A stretch of 64,000 nt of DNA from Mycocentrospora acerina (Eukaryota > Ascomycota > Dothideomycetes > Pleosporales). The stretch lies in the NCBI GenBank assembly GCA_022701365.1, contig JAKUHH010000142.1, forward strand, positions 1 through 64,000. The letters run 5' to 3'. Shown in pieces: positions 44,878 through 56,711 of this stretch. Under the pieces are notes generated by a model. The model was not told the DNA's origin, searched no databases, and worked only from the letters and a program-made list of their open reading frames with translations. Each line of letters begins with the position of its first letter. Position 1 is the first letter of the stretch. The translations under genes and the position numbers were made by a program.

Positions 44878-47687
44878 GGCGCGATGCGATGCGCTGCTGT
44901 GCTCTACGATACGATTCGATGCGCCCAAAAGTCGCTCGCTTGACAATCACTCGGGCTGAAACACGAACCCAAGGCCTGACGTCAAGGCAACAGTGTCAAA
45001 AGAAAAACGGCAGCGAGTGCAGCACGCCACGCAAAGACTGCCGCCCGCCGGCGAGGGCGCTGGCGGTTTATGTATGCAGCGGCAGCAGCGCGGGTGGGAA
45101 ATGTGCCCCGCTGTGCCTGGCACGCTGACTGGCACCGCTTGGGCGATGGCCTGACCAGAGGGGAGGATGTGTGATGCTGAGGAAATGGCTGACTGGCCGG
45201 CTGTGTGCAGGAGTGCAGGCGTGCAGGCGTGCAGGCGTGCGGGAGTCTGGTGTGCAACTATGCAAGGAACTGCGAGGGCTGCGCGGGATGATGAGTGGGA
45301 GTGATATGGCACGTTCTATGGGCCAGCGGCGAATGCAACCTTAATGTCTCGCCCTGCCGGGCGTGGACGAGCGCTAGGCACGGTTTGGTCTAAAGAAAGA
45401 ACCATCGGTTTGCGGACACGAGCCATTTTTTCTCAGCTCGCGACTCCAGAGGCTAGCTGGTGCTGGTGCTGGTGCTTGCATCCGTTGAGCATAGGTCGCG
45501 ACAACGTGGGCACCGCGTGCTGCAGCCAGTGGCAGGCAGTTGGCCCAAAGGCTCAGAGCTGGCCTGCCATCCCGGCAACTGGCCAATCCGGCATGGCAAC
45601 GCTCCTACCGGCATCCTCAGCCAGGTACTATGGTACATGTGCCCGACTGCATGTCGTCCCTGTCATCATCCATATCCATATCCATATCGACATCCATATC
45701 AATATCAATATCAACATCAATATCAGTATCAATATCAACACTGACACCAACACCAACACCAATACCAACAGGGGCGCCATCAATGCAGAGGATGCAAACC
45801 CTCTCCCGTGCTTGCCGTTGAAGGCGATCCCGCTAGGAAGTTGAATCGCTGCCGGATCCACTCAGAGCCGTTCATGACGAATTATTTACACATCACACAC
45901 CATCCACCGGAGCAGCCCATCTTTATCGGCGCGCCTGCCAATGCCGCTGCGGCTTGACTGCACACAACTTTCCTGCTTGACCCCGACCTCCGACCCCGAC
46001 CCCAACCCCAACCCCAACCCTCGCACAACAACCTGGCCCTTGGAATCCAAACACCTCTGGGCCAGGCTCTGCAGGTGGCTGTTTCGACCATGCAGCTGGA
46101 TAGTAGACACGGCTCACCTTTGACCACCTCGCCCAGAATCAAGGTCTTTGTCTGCATCGTCGCCTTTCTCCGTCTTCAAATCACTGTCGCATCTTCTGCC
46201 TCGACTCATGGGCATATCCCTGAGACTCAAACGAGCAAACAAGCTCGCCGTTTAGCGCCCGAATCCAGCAGTGTCCATGTATTGCGCGTGCAACTACTAT
46301 GCAGTGCGCGCACATCGCAGGTGCAACGTCTGACAGATCGCTTGTGCCTAACCGTGGTTCCCCCTCGTGAATGTATACGAGCCCATGGCCCCGGGTCTAT
46401 GCCAGCATGACCTCACACCCAGCTTTTGCTGCTCCCCCACCAACAATGCTGCTGAAGAGGCTCGTACAATTTGCCCCGTGTCTGCGACAACCTGCTGCGA
46501 CACGATCAACCTCCAAGCAAATCACAGCCTCTTGCTGCTTTAGGGCTGCGGGGGGCAGAACAGGCTTGCATGCATGAAATGCAACGCACCCGCGATCTCG
46601 TTCCCCGCTATATACCCAACCGAACAAATCCACACCTTGCAACCACGGCCGTGCTCTTGCCCTTTTTGATGTCAACCTCTTCTGCAACAGCTTCGGTTGC
46701 TGCTCGCCGAATTGCCGCCACTACCTGAGGTTTAGTTCGATATTCGGAGATAATTGTGGATTAGGCTTGGGAGAATAGAAAACTGGAGAAGGCCGCCTGT
46801 GGCGTCGTATCCTTGGACACCATCCTTTGGCGAAGTGGCGCCGATCATTTCCCTTTGTAGCAAAGGGTTGCGCGCATCCCACGATGTCGATGCATTGGTA
46901 GTTTATTTTGGGTGAGATCGATAAATGCTTCGACGCGAACAGTTTTATACATAGAACCATGTTGCAGCCGCAACGTCCACCACGACCTACCGTAGCGTTG
47001 GTTCCACCAGCTGTCCATATTGTCAATATTCACATCGAGTGCTGGTAGGTGAGCTGGTCGCGATTGCGTCAACCACCACCAACCCGTCTTGACACCCTTC
47101 CTGCACTCCTGACCGCCTTTTGAAACCCATCTACCCTGTACCACGACACGATCGGTTCGTTGCAGCAACGCACATGCGCCGTGCAATGCATCGTACCACG
47201 CATCGTGCACCAACGACTGGGCAAAATTTCACCTCGCCTGCGTCTTATCGTGGACTGCCCCTTTGGGAAATGAACCGGTCCGGTGCGAGATGATTTGGTC
47301 ATTAGCGTCGGTCCTGGCAAGCCTTTGTTGCGGAGTGAACCGCTGCCAGATGTGAATGCTCCCGTCGATCAATCCATGTATACTTGGTTCTAGACCAACG
47401 CGTGATCATGAGGGGTTCGGCATCGATTCGTGACACCTTGTGCCGCTTCTTGGTACCCAGTGTCAAATGGCCTGCATGCACCACCCATCTAGCGCTGCAA
47501 GAGTTTAGATGAACTTGTAATCTCAAGTTACCCCAGGACATGGTAGATAGACAGGAGAAGCTTGTAGTTTCAAGAGTCTCGAATAAAACTTGAATTTCTG
47601 TAGCAAGTTGCTGCGCTGCATACTCGGACTTGATCCCGAATGGGCGTGTTCCGTAAAACAAAACAAAACAAAACCCTGTACCAGACC
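44878..47687. other. 2.8-kb gene-free stretch with simple repeats
   Basis: No convincing ORF on either strand. It includes tandem GTGCAGGC near 45215-45240, a hexanucleotide ATCCAT/ATCAAT array at 45664-45770, and CCCCAA repeats near 45999-46020. Short GC-rich ORFs are shadows of the repeats. A TATA-like stretch (TATATACC) lies near 46609 but leads to no recognisable gene. Confidence 0.5.
45664..45770. repeat. Degenerate hexanucleotide array (ATCCAT/ATCAAT/ACCAAC)
   Basis: About 17 tandem hexamers that drift from CATATC to AATATC to ACCAAC along the array, which shows stepwise divergence from one end. Confidence 0.8.
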
Positions 47688-48500
47688 CTAGTACACAAAC
47701 GGGATCAGGCGGTACTTTGTGTCGTGCTTGAACTTTTCCCACGCCTGTCCATATCTCTTTTCGCAGTACTCATTGAGGACGGGGACTGCTCGCGTCCCAA
47801 AGTCGGCAAGGAAGAAAGCCCCAACCACGGCACCCAGCGTCCACCCGCCGGCAGCCAGAGAGTATCCTGCGCGCCAGAGCGTGTATCCACCGTAGTTTAT
47901 GTGCCGAGCATACTGCCACAGCCCCCCGGTATACGGCTTTCCCTTATTCCTAGCATCCTTCTTGAACCGCGCCCGCTGAATCTCCGCCACAAGCTCCGTA
48001 ACAATACCAACAACATACAACGCACTACCCACCATCAGAGACGTCTGCGGGAAATCCGACTCCATCGACGCAGACGTAGCGCTAACCAGAAACGCATAAG
48101 CATTCACACTATTGCAAACAGCATTAAACGCCCCAATAAGAAACGCATTCCCCACCGTCATCGGCTCCCCAGACAAAAACGTGATCCATATGTTCTGCTT
48201 CACAGCGCTGCCCACTGCCATGCTCAGCAGCACAAGCCTATACGGCGACAGCCCCAGCCCGTCTATCACACCTATCCCCGTCTGAGATGCAAATCCAGCC
48301 GGTAGCGTACGCAGCCCCACTCGGTGCAGAAGCGGCGTCCCGACGCCATACGCGAGGATGGAGTACTGCAGCGCGGGCTCGATTGCGCGAAGTAGGAAGA
48401 ACGTCGCTTTCCCGATGGGAGTGGATGTGTAGTCCCCCCGGGAAATGAGATCGCGTTTCTTGGAGGCTTCTGAGCGGGGGTCTTGGGCTTTTGCGCTCAT
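47688..48500 (-). CDS. DUF1295 / steroid-reductase-like multi-pass membrane protein
   Basis: 270 residues in a single exon, beginning MSAKAQDPRSEASKKRD. Five to seven hydrophobic helices follow. The C-terminal third has GLWQYARHINYGGYTLWRAG and ends YCEKRYGQAWEKFKHDTKYR with LIPFVY, which is the layout of the DUF1295 branch of the steroid 5-alpha-reductase and isoprenylcysteine methyltransferase-like superfamily (the usual form is LWxYSRHPNYFGE). The His and Asn in RHINYGG are the expected cofactor-site residues. These are ER membrane enzymes acting on lipids, but the substrate is unknown here. Confidence 0.8.
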   Translation of the reverse strand: MSAKAQDPRSEASKKRDLISRGDYTSTPIGKATFFLLRAIEPALQYSILAYGVGTPLLHRVGLRTLPAGFASQTGIGVIDGLGLSPYRLVLLSMAVGSAVKQNIWITFLSGEPMTVGNAFLIGAFNAVCNSVNAYAFLVSATSASMESDFPQTSLMVGSALYVVGIVTELVAEIQRARFKKDARNKGKPYTGGLWQYARHINYGGYTLWRAGYSLAAGGWTLGAVVGAFFLADFGTRAVPVLNEYCEKRYGQAWEKFKHDTKYRLIPFVY

Positions 48501-49334
48501 CGTTGTGGATCAGAGCTTTGTGAACGGTGGGTGTTGAGGGGAGGAGCGAGGTATATCTCACGCCATGTGTATGATGATGGTGATGGTGATGGTGATGGTG
48601 ATGGTGTATGACGTATGTGCTAGCCGAGGCTGGGGGTGGGGGGTGTGAGAGGGGGTCTCGCTGATGCTTCCTCGTCTTACTTGTTTTTCTTCTAAAAGAT
48701 AACGGGAAGATGCGGATGTGGATGTGGGAATTTTTTTGAAGTTAGAGTAGTGCCTCGGAGAATAAAAGGGCAGGATGAGAATGTTTAAGTTGCTGCTTGA
48801 GTCGTCTGAACTTAGTCTAGCGCAAACGCGCAATCTCGTGATCCCGTGATGAGGGCGAGGATTAGTGTGTTGAGTACGCACGTTGCCCCGCGCTTATACG
48901 CCTTCAAACTTCAAGTCTGCGCGTATCGCCTTTTTTTTTACTCGCATCTTTTTTATCGTTTTGTCTTCTTTTTGTTCCGCTGTATTGGTTGCTCCTCTGA
49001 TGGAGGTACGGTTGTGTCGATATATTCCCCTTTTCATGTGCGTGCACTCATACTTTGGATTTGCGAGTTATGTGTGTATGTGATGTTGGGGACTCAAACG
49101 ACAGTCAGCTCTCGAGGTGCCTACCCAAAATAATAACAAAACTAGACCAAAAGGGGTTTTTTCTTGTTAACTACAATTCGCGTGTGGTTTTGGAAGTTGA
49201 GGCCGCGACGCATGGTCTTCTCTCCTGCCTGACAGGGACAAGCGCAGATCAATTATTCTTCCCAAATCTCGCATCCTTTTACATTTACCATCAATATATC
49301 TATGCGACATTGGTATCCGTAATTTTACTTTCAA
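48501..49334. promoter_or_regulatory. Divergent intergenic region with a GATGGT repeat
   Basis: 834 bp between two divergent starts. A (GATGGT)n run lies at 48571-48606, next to the membrane-protein leader. The right half is T-rich. It marks the step from the housekeeping region to the accessory block. No ORF is supported. Confidence 0.5.
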
Positions 49335-52003
49335 ATGACTGTTACTTTTGGCGCCATCTGCAGTCTTCTGCAAAGCATCGAGAATATTTCTACACGCAGA
49401 CCGCGGTTATCGCCAGCGGGGGAGAAGAAATGCATACAGCAAATCATCTCAAATTGGTTCCGCATTCACAGGGAGGCTCTTGATGACCCAAAAACAAACG
49501 GGAGTGCTGTACTCTCCGCATTCTTTCCACACCGGAGAAAAGATCGAGTTTATGGTCTTCAAGCTCCTTTACTCGCGAAAAAACTTGCCAGGCTGCTTAA
49601 CTTCAACAACGGCCATCGAGCACTGTTCGATGGGTGGAAGAAAGGAGCACTTGGAGACCTTGGGGTATATACGGAACGTGCAATGAAGGCATGGGACGGG
49701 ACGTTTAGCACCAAGTGCGAGATTCCAATTGAAAGAATCGAGTGCTTGCTAGTTCAGTTGGCAGCAAAGTATAGGTTCTCTGACCAGGCCGTTCGCAAAC
49801 AGCGGAACCATCACATGGATACTGACGCCGAGCTTAAAGAAATCCTCGTCAGGATAGAATCGTGGGAGGCGAAATGGCTTGTTCGGCTGTTGTTGAGAGA
49901 TTACTGCACGATCGAGTTGAATGAGTTTTTCATTCTCCAACAATATCATTTTCTGCTGCCAGAGCTTTTAATGTTTCAAAACGATTTTGACGCCGTGTTT
50001 GGTATGTTGAGAGGAGAGCTCAGTTGCTATCCCTCTGTTCCGCATCCCTCGGAGGAGAAGACAATGCGTATTGAAGCGGCAAAAAAACTGAGAGTCGTGG
50101 TTGGTGTCAAGGTAAGATGTCAAAAATTATATGCTGTTTGAGAGGAAGAAGTTTAAAAATGAAATAGGTGGGACGCCCGACATTCTACAAGGCTTGGGTA
50201 AGTTTGCTGTAAATGCTAAACGAATTGAATGTAACTCATGTAATTTGTAGTCGCTCAAGAATTGTTTCCAGCTTGTTGGAGAGCGGGCTTGGGCTGCTGA
50301 AGTCAAGTATGACGGAGGTAGGACTATTTCCTCACTTTTTACCCGTAGAGCACATGATTTTCACTTTGATTAATTTCCTCTTACTTATCTTGGCTGATTT
50401 ATACAGAATACTGCGAGATTCACATAGACTTATCCAATACCTCCAACAGTATCAAAATTTTCTCCAAAAATGGCAAGGATGCCACAGAAGACCGCAGGGT
50501 GCTGCTTAGGTACGTTTAGACCGCATACATGCCCAATATAGTTCTGATCTGTATAGTACAATTCGGGATGCTCTACGCATTGGCCGTCCCAACTGCTCTT
50601 TCAAAGAAAAGTGCGTTGTGCTTGGTGAAATGGTGTTGTATAGCGACACGGAAAAGAATATCCTTCCCTTTTCCAAAATTCGAAAACACGTTTCCCGCTC
50701 AGGATCATTCATCGGAACTCTTCAAGATTCCCTCCCACACGAAGATGAGCATCTTATGATTGTCTTCTTTGACGTCCTTGTCTTGGACGATGAACCCATC
50801 TTGCGTCGTTGCTTACAGCATCGTCGTAACGTACTTCGGAAACTTATTCGTCTAATACCAGGTCGATCGATGCGCTCGGAATGGACTCTGCTCAACTTCA
50901 AATCAGATGATGGCATAACAGATCTCAAGCAAATATTCGCACAGAACATTGCCAACCGTCAGGAAGGTCTTGTTCTTAAGCCCCTCCACGCACCATACTT
51001 CCCTCTACTCTCCGCACAGGAACACCGCCAAGCAAGTTTCTTCATCAAACTCAAAGAAGACCATCTCGCCGACTTTAGTGATGAACGCGACATGGGTGAC
51101 TTTGCTGTCATCGGGGCGAGTTTCGACCCACAGCTCGCCCCAAAGATGGCACTCAAGCCACTACATTGGACGCACTTCTACTTGGGATGCTGCACGAACA
51201 GAAAAGCTGTTCGGCACCGGACAGGAATAAGGCCACACTTCAAGATCGTAGCATGTATAAGCATTGAAAAATGCATACCAAAGACAGACGTGAGGTTCCT
51301 AAACATCCACGGCTACATCCAACAAATCGCACTAAGACAAGACGGATCCACTGAACACATTGACATCGAGCACCCAAAGAGCCACCGCCAAAAAATGACA
51401 GTAGCGTTCAAGAAACCATTTGTCGTAGAAATTCTCGGAAGCGGGTTCGAAAAGATGCAAAACGAAGTATTCGAAATGTTGCGCCATCCTCGCGTCAAAA
51501 AGATACACCACGATCGGACTTGGGAGGATGCAGTTACCATGGAGGAACTTGAACAGATGGCTGAGGAGAGGTGGGAGGTTCCAGATGCGGAGAAGCTGGA
51601 TGGGCATGCGAGGGATGTGGCGATGCTTGTTCGGAGGTATACTGAGGATTTGGTGAGTTCGCAGGCGACGAGTACTGTGTGTGAAACTACGCAGGAAGTT
51701 ACTCAGCAGGATACACCGTACATGTTACGGAGTTCAGCATACCAAACACCAGCAGATGCTGCGATTCAAGAAACGCAGGTCGATGCCCCTTCTACCATAC
51801 AATGCTCTGGTAGCGCACACGACAACGGCATTAGACCTTCTCGAGAGCTTCGTATTTTCGTCCGTGAAGATACACCCGAGCGATTGGTCCCCTCATCTAA
51901 GGTTCTGCAACCCATGTCTTCAGTATATATACCGTCGAGTTTCTCAACATCTTCACTGCAACCTCTTTCAACCAGTACAAAGAAGCGTAAGGTGTGTTCT
52001 TAG
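49335..52003 (+). CDS. ATP-dependent DNA ligase, accessory type
   Basis: Five exons, 49335-50111, 50168-50197, 50251-50317, 50407-50509 and 50557-52003, with introns of 47-89 bp, give 807 residues. The N-terminal 260 residues resemble the DNA-binding domain of eukaryotic ligases. Nucleotidyltransferase motifs are all visible: motif I AEVKYDGE with the adenylated lysine at K288, motif III LGEMVLYSD, IIIa MIVFFDVLVLD, IV EGLVLKP, V FIKLKEDH. The OB-fold end has ILGSGFEKM and a motif VI-like LRHPRVKKIHHDR. The last 150 residues are disordered and end KKRKVCS, a possible nuclear signal; no BRCT domain is seen, unlike Lig4. It closes 136 bp from the NLR gene in convergent orientation. It is unlikely to be the essential Cdc9-type ligase, given the divergent sequence and setting. 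Confidence 0.82.
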
Positions 52004-52139
52004 GTTAAGAGATGTACTGTGTGTCAGGCACAGGTTCTGTCCCACGTGAGCTAGCACCACAAAAAGAAGTCTAGCGATCTTGAAAAGGGCTGCAATGGAT
52101 ATGATTGTAGATATCTCATAACAGGATACATGGACAGAG

Positions 52140-55100
52140 CTACTCAGGCTTATTAAACAAAAGACGGCATTCCTGGCAACAATTAGCACCTGCTGCAAGC
52201 AGGAGTTTTATTATCTGCTTGTGGTCTCCAGCTGAAGCTGCTTGGAGTGCGTTGTCGTGCTTTCCACCCTGCGCATTAACCTCGGCGCCGTTGTCGAGCA
52301 GTACCTGAACTATCTGCTCGTAGCCTCTAGCTGAAGCTGCCTGGAGTGCGTTGCCGTAGTGTCCACCTTGTGCGTTAACTTCAGCATCTTTGTCAAGCAG
52401 CATCTGCACTATCTTCTTGTGGCCTCTAAATGAAGCTGCCTGAAGAGCATTGCTATAGTGTCCACCTTGGGCATTGACGTTAACGTCTTTGTCAAGCAGC
52501 ATTTGAACTATCTGCTCGTAGCCTCTAGCTGAAGCTGACTGGAGTGCGTTGCTGTAGTATCCACCTTGGGCATTAACTTCAGCGTCTTTGTCAAGCAGAA
52601 TCTGGACTATCTGCTTGTGGCCTCTAGCTGAAGCTGCCTGGAGTGCGTTGCTATATTCTCCACCTTGTGCGTTAACTTCAGCATCTTTGTCAAGCAACAT
52701 CTGCACTATCTGCTCGTAGCCTCCGGCTGAAGCTGCCTGGAGTGCGTTGCCGTAGTCTCCACCTTGTGTGTTAACTTCAGCATCTTTGTCAAGCAACATC
52801 TGCACTATCTGCTCGTGGCCTCTAGCTGAAGCTGCCTGGAGTGCGTTGCTGTAGTGTCCACCTTGTGCGTTGACGTTGGCGTCTTTGTCAAGTAGCATCT
52901 GCACTACCTTCTTGTAGCCTCCGGCTGAAGCTGCCTGGAGTGCGTTGCTGTAGTGTCCATCTTGGGCGTTGACGTTAGCGTCTTTGTCAAGCAGTATCTG
53001 AACTATCTGATCGTGGCCTCCGGCTGAAGCTGCCTGGAGTGCGCTGCCGTAGTTTCCACCTTGTGCGTTAACTTCAGCATCTTTGTCAAGTAGAATCTGC
53101 ACTATCTTCTTGTGGCCTCCAGTTGAAGCTGCCTGGAGTGCGTTGCTGTAGTGTCCACCTTGGGCGTTGACGTTGGCGTCTTTGTTAAGCAGCATCTGGA
53201 CTGTCTGCTCGTGGCCTCCAGCCGAAGCTGCCTGGAGTGCGTTGCCGTAGTTTCCACCTTGTGCGTTGACGTTAGCGTCTTTGTCAAGCAGAATCTGCAC
53301 TATCTTCATGTAGCCTCCAGCTGAAGCTGCTTGGAGTGCGTTGCCGTAGTGTCCACCTTGTGCATTGACGTTGGCGTCTTTGTCAAGTAACATATGTACT
53401 ATCTGCTCGTGGCCTCCGGCTGAAGCTGCCTGGAGTGCGTTGCTGTAGTGTCCACCTTGGGCGTTGACGTTAACGTCTTTGTCAAGCAGCATCTGCACTA
53501 TCTGCTCGTGGCCTCTAGCTGAAGCTGTCTGGAGTGCGTTGTTGTACAATTGACCTTGCGCGTTAACGTTGACGTCTTTAAGTAGCATCTGAGCTATCTG
53601 CTCGTGGCCTTTATATGAAGCTGCCTGGAGTGCGTTGCCATAGTGTCCACCTTGCGCGTTAACGTCAGCGTCTTTGTCAAGCAGCATTTGAACTATCTTC
53701 TGGTGGCCTTTATATGAAGCTGCCTGAAGTGCATTGCCGTAGTATCCACCTTGGGCATTGACGTTGACGTCTTTGTCAAGCAGAATCTGAACTATCTGCT
53801 TGTGGCCTCTAAATGAAGCTGTCTGGAGTGCGTTGTTGTAGTATTCACCTTGCGCGTTGACGTTGGCGCCTTTTTTAACTAGCAATTGAAGGATATCCAC
53901 GTTACCGTTGAGGCAGGTATAGTACAAAGAAGTGCTGCCATTTTCGTCTTCCTCATTAACATCATATCCTCCCTCTAAAAGTCGGCTGACTGCACTACTC
54001 AAGCCTGCGGAAGTCGCGAGGTGCAAAGCATAAATTGGGGCCGATTGGTCGATCCATCGTTGCCTTATAGTAGGGTTGTTGTAGAGACTAGTGCTGTATA
54101 CAATTGTTCCAGGTGTTACGAAGAAGTTCGTGGGATCAAAGCGCCGCCAGGCATCGATGATACCGTCAACTTGCAGAATTCTTACTTGCAGGATTGCTGC
54201 AAGAAATGTACTCTTTTGCTGGAAAAGTCTCTCCAGTTGATCCATAACATCAGGATGAATTTCATCGCAGTTTAGAATGTGGTAGTCGAAATTACAACAT
54301 GCGTAGTTGTAGAACTTACTTTCTTCTAGTCGTATGAGAAGGTCATACATGCGTATAGTTGGAGAACTGAACGCCATCAGATGAATGTACGCGAGACAAG
54401 CTAGGCCAAGTTGCCTATGCACAGAGTTTAAGTCTGAAAGCTGAGCTCGTATAGTATGTCGTGACGGTCCTTGAACAGTGGTCTTTAAAAATTCTTGCAC
54501 CGTGTAGTGGATAGGCCGAATCGCATTATTGGTTTCTTCGAGGAGGTTGCCACAAGCCTCAAGAATTACACTTATTTCGTCTGTTTGTAGTTCATGTTTA
54601 GCTGGGCAACTTGAGTTGACCACTAGCGCATGTTGTAATTCCCCAGTGCTGAGAGGCCTCCGAGCATAGATTGTCCAGGCAAGACAGTTTAGTGCCAAAT
54701 CCCTCATGTACACAGACTGGTTTTCGATCCGCTCTAGTATCCGAACGTAGGTATCTGGTAAGCCCTGCGGTAAGGTCTCTAGTGCGGCTTCTACTACATA
54801 ATCCTTTTTTGCTTTACTGGCTAGACAGAGACTGTCCAGTTGAAGATTGACCCAAAGAAACCTATCCTATATTCAGTCTGCAAAAACCTCATAACTGACT
54901 ACCAGGCATAAACTTACATTCCTTCCGCCTTTGTAGTGAGTGTCTGAATGATTTTCTCCTTGAGTTCATCATCAGTAACGTAGAGGGTCTCCCCATTCTC
55001 ACCAGCCAGAAGCTTCTCGACCTGACTGCGAGCAAAAGTCTCTATGTCAACGGTGACATTCTTGGTCTGGATTTGAATTGTAGGTATGTGCTTGTCTCTG

Positions 55101-56711
55101 AAGGCTTTGGCAATGTCCATTTCATTTCGACTAGTGACGAACACCTTGACGTGGCAGCCGATCTGCGCCGTCACTATACTAGTGATGAAGCCAAGCATAT
55201 CTTTCCGCTCTTGCTCTGGACATTCATCAAGAGCATCAAATACTATAAACACCTGAGATAGATCTTCAACTACAGAAACGAGTCTGTCCTGTGTACCTAC
55301 TAAAGATGGAGATAAGGCATCATGCTTAGTTTGGAGCAGGTTGTAGGGTATTTTGTCTTTCCTTCGACACAATTGTTTAAGCAAAGCGGCTACAACCTGG
55401 AATAGCTCTTTTAGCTCCATGTTTCGATAGTTGTAGTACGCAAAGCAGAGGGCAGCATTCTCCCGCAACCCGATTCTTTCTGTGATGTCTTCTATGACAT
55501 TAGACCTAGACCGTAAGAATTTGACATTTGACTAAATAGTTATTGTATTTACTCACGCTAGGACTGATTTCCCAATACCGGCTAGAAATTGTCAGCAGAC
55601 TACATTTATTATAGAGAAACACAGTATAGCCTACGTTTTCCATGGCACCACAGGAGAGACGACGCAGGGCTGCTGAACCATTGCTGATACTTTGGCTCAT
55701 TTATTAGCCAGTCGCACGTGTTTTTGTGCTTCTTCGCATAGATGTCTTGGTGAGTTTTCTCAAAATCGATGTTTGACACCCATTCGAGAAACTCTGATCT
55801 CTCCTTTCCTGAATAGATGTTAACATTAGAACTGCGCTCATTGCGTCAGTGTGTAAAGCCTTACTCTCCTCCTTACGAAGTCTTGCCTCTTCAGCATTTC
55901 TATAAAGATTGAAATGAATTGCTTGGACAGAATGGCGCAGTAAATAAAAATGATGCTGCAGATCTTCCTTGATAGATACAAACTCAGACTCAAACGTCTC
56001 CCAGTGCTGGCGCATAAAGGCTCTAAGAGATGTATACTTTCGTTGCTCACTGTTGGCATCAACAAATACACGACGTGCCTTCCAGCCAAAGATGAGAATG
56101 TTCGCGTAAGCATTAACTACTGTCTTCTCTACAAGATCAATGTCTTTCGCCTGTGCATACTCCTCAAGAGGACCTAGGTAGTCTTCGAAAGTGCAGATCA
56201 TGTCAGATAGCTTACTAAAATACATTGTGAAGTTTAGAGCAAGATCGATAACGACCCTAACTGAGCCAACTATCAGAGACGATATCTCAGGGCTCGCTTG
56301 GATGCCGATAGCAACGCCTCCCATGAATCTGTTGAGCAAATCCAAAAACTTTGAAAGACGCTCAGCGTGAGGTCTGAAGGACGAGTTGTCTTTGTGGGCC
56401 GCATCGTAAGCCTGTACTCTGACTAGCAAGGTTTGCTCGTCGATGGTCTTTGACGCCTGCGCGAATGCCGCTTTCTCGGCCTCAGGGAGTTTTTCCAGTA
56501 CTTTCGCCAGTGCCTTTTCCAATACTAACCTTCTTGGCGCTGTTGAGGCCAATGTACCTCCAGTCGATGCAGTCGGGCATGGCAAGAGTGATGGCGGTGG
56601 AGTATGAAGAGAAGACGTTTGTTGTGCAGGCGGCAGGACTGTGCGGGGTGGAGCTGGACAGGTCGTGTCCGATGCGAACAATGCGCGCAAACGGTCTCGT
56701 TTTCGCATCAT
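52140..56711 (-). CDS. NLR-type STAND receptor: helical N-domain, NACHT, ankyrin repeats
   Basis: Five exons, 56711-55865, 55808-55635, 55581-55557, 55505-54918 and 54861-52140, give 1451 residues. Residues 1-75 are disordered. About 80-290 form an all-helical domain (FMGGVAIGIQASPEISSLIV, LEEYAQAKD) common at the start of ascomycete NACHT-ankyrin proteins; databases call it, as I recall, DUF7708. The linker EFLEWVSNIDFEKTHQDIY and EPKYQQWFSSPASSLLWCHG leads to the P-loop GKPGIGKS (339-346). Walker B is FIVFDALDE near 435-443. A winged-helix-like segment follows (LALNCLAWTIYARRPLS). About 19 ankyrin repeats end the protein, 16 of them near-identical (897-1423). Fungal NLRs act in vegetative incompatibility and possibly in sensing other organisms; here the ligand and output are unknown. 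A 25-nt micro-exon codes the P-loop. Confidence 0.87.
52227..53807 (-). repeat. Tandem 99-bp coding repeat (16 ankyrin units)
   Basis: Sixteen head-to-tail copies of a 33-residue ankyrin unit with consensus G(H/Y)EQIVQMLLDKDANVNAQG followed by GHYSNALQAASAG. Copy 3 is one codon shorter (MLLKDVNV in place of MLLDKDVNV). Variable positions are 2-4, 14-15, 22-24 and 31-33 of the unit; the scaffold positions hardly change. The DNA copies are also very similar, so the array has been homogenised recently by unequal crossover or gene conversion. Two older, divergent repeats precede the array and one truncated repeat closes it. Confidence 0.9.
55557..55581 (-). other. 25-nt micro-exon coding the NACHT P-loop
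   Basis: Exon 3 of the NLR gene is 25 nt long, between a 53-bp and a 51-bp intron, and supplies the residues GIGKSVL of Walker A plus parts of two split codons. Both flanks use GT-AG borders. Skipping it would shift the frame (25 is not a multiple of three) and remove nucleotide binding. Confidence 0.75.

Noticed and set aside
45999..46020. CCCCAA repeats that might be an interstitial telomere
   Set aside because: Most fungi use TTAGGG/CCCTAA; CCCCAA here is short and grades into other simple repeats.
54021..54275. Plus-strand frame over the NLR gene
   Set aside because: It is an antisense shadow of coding sequence.
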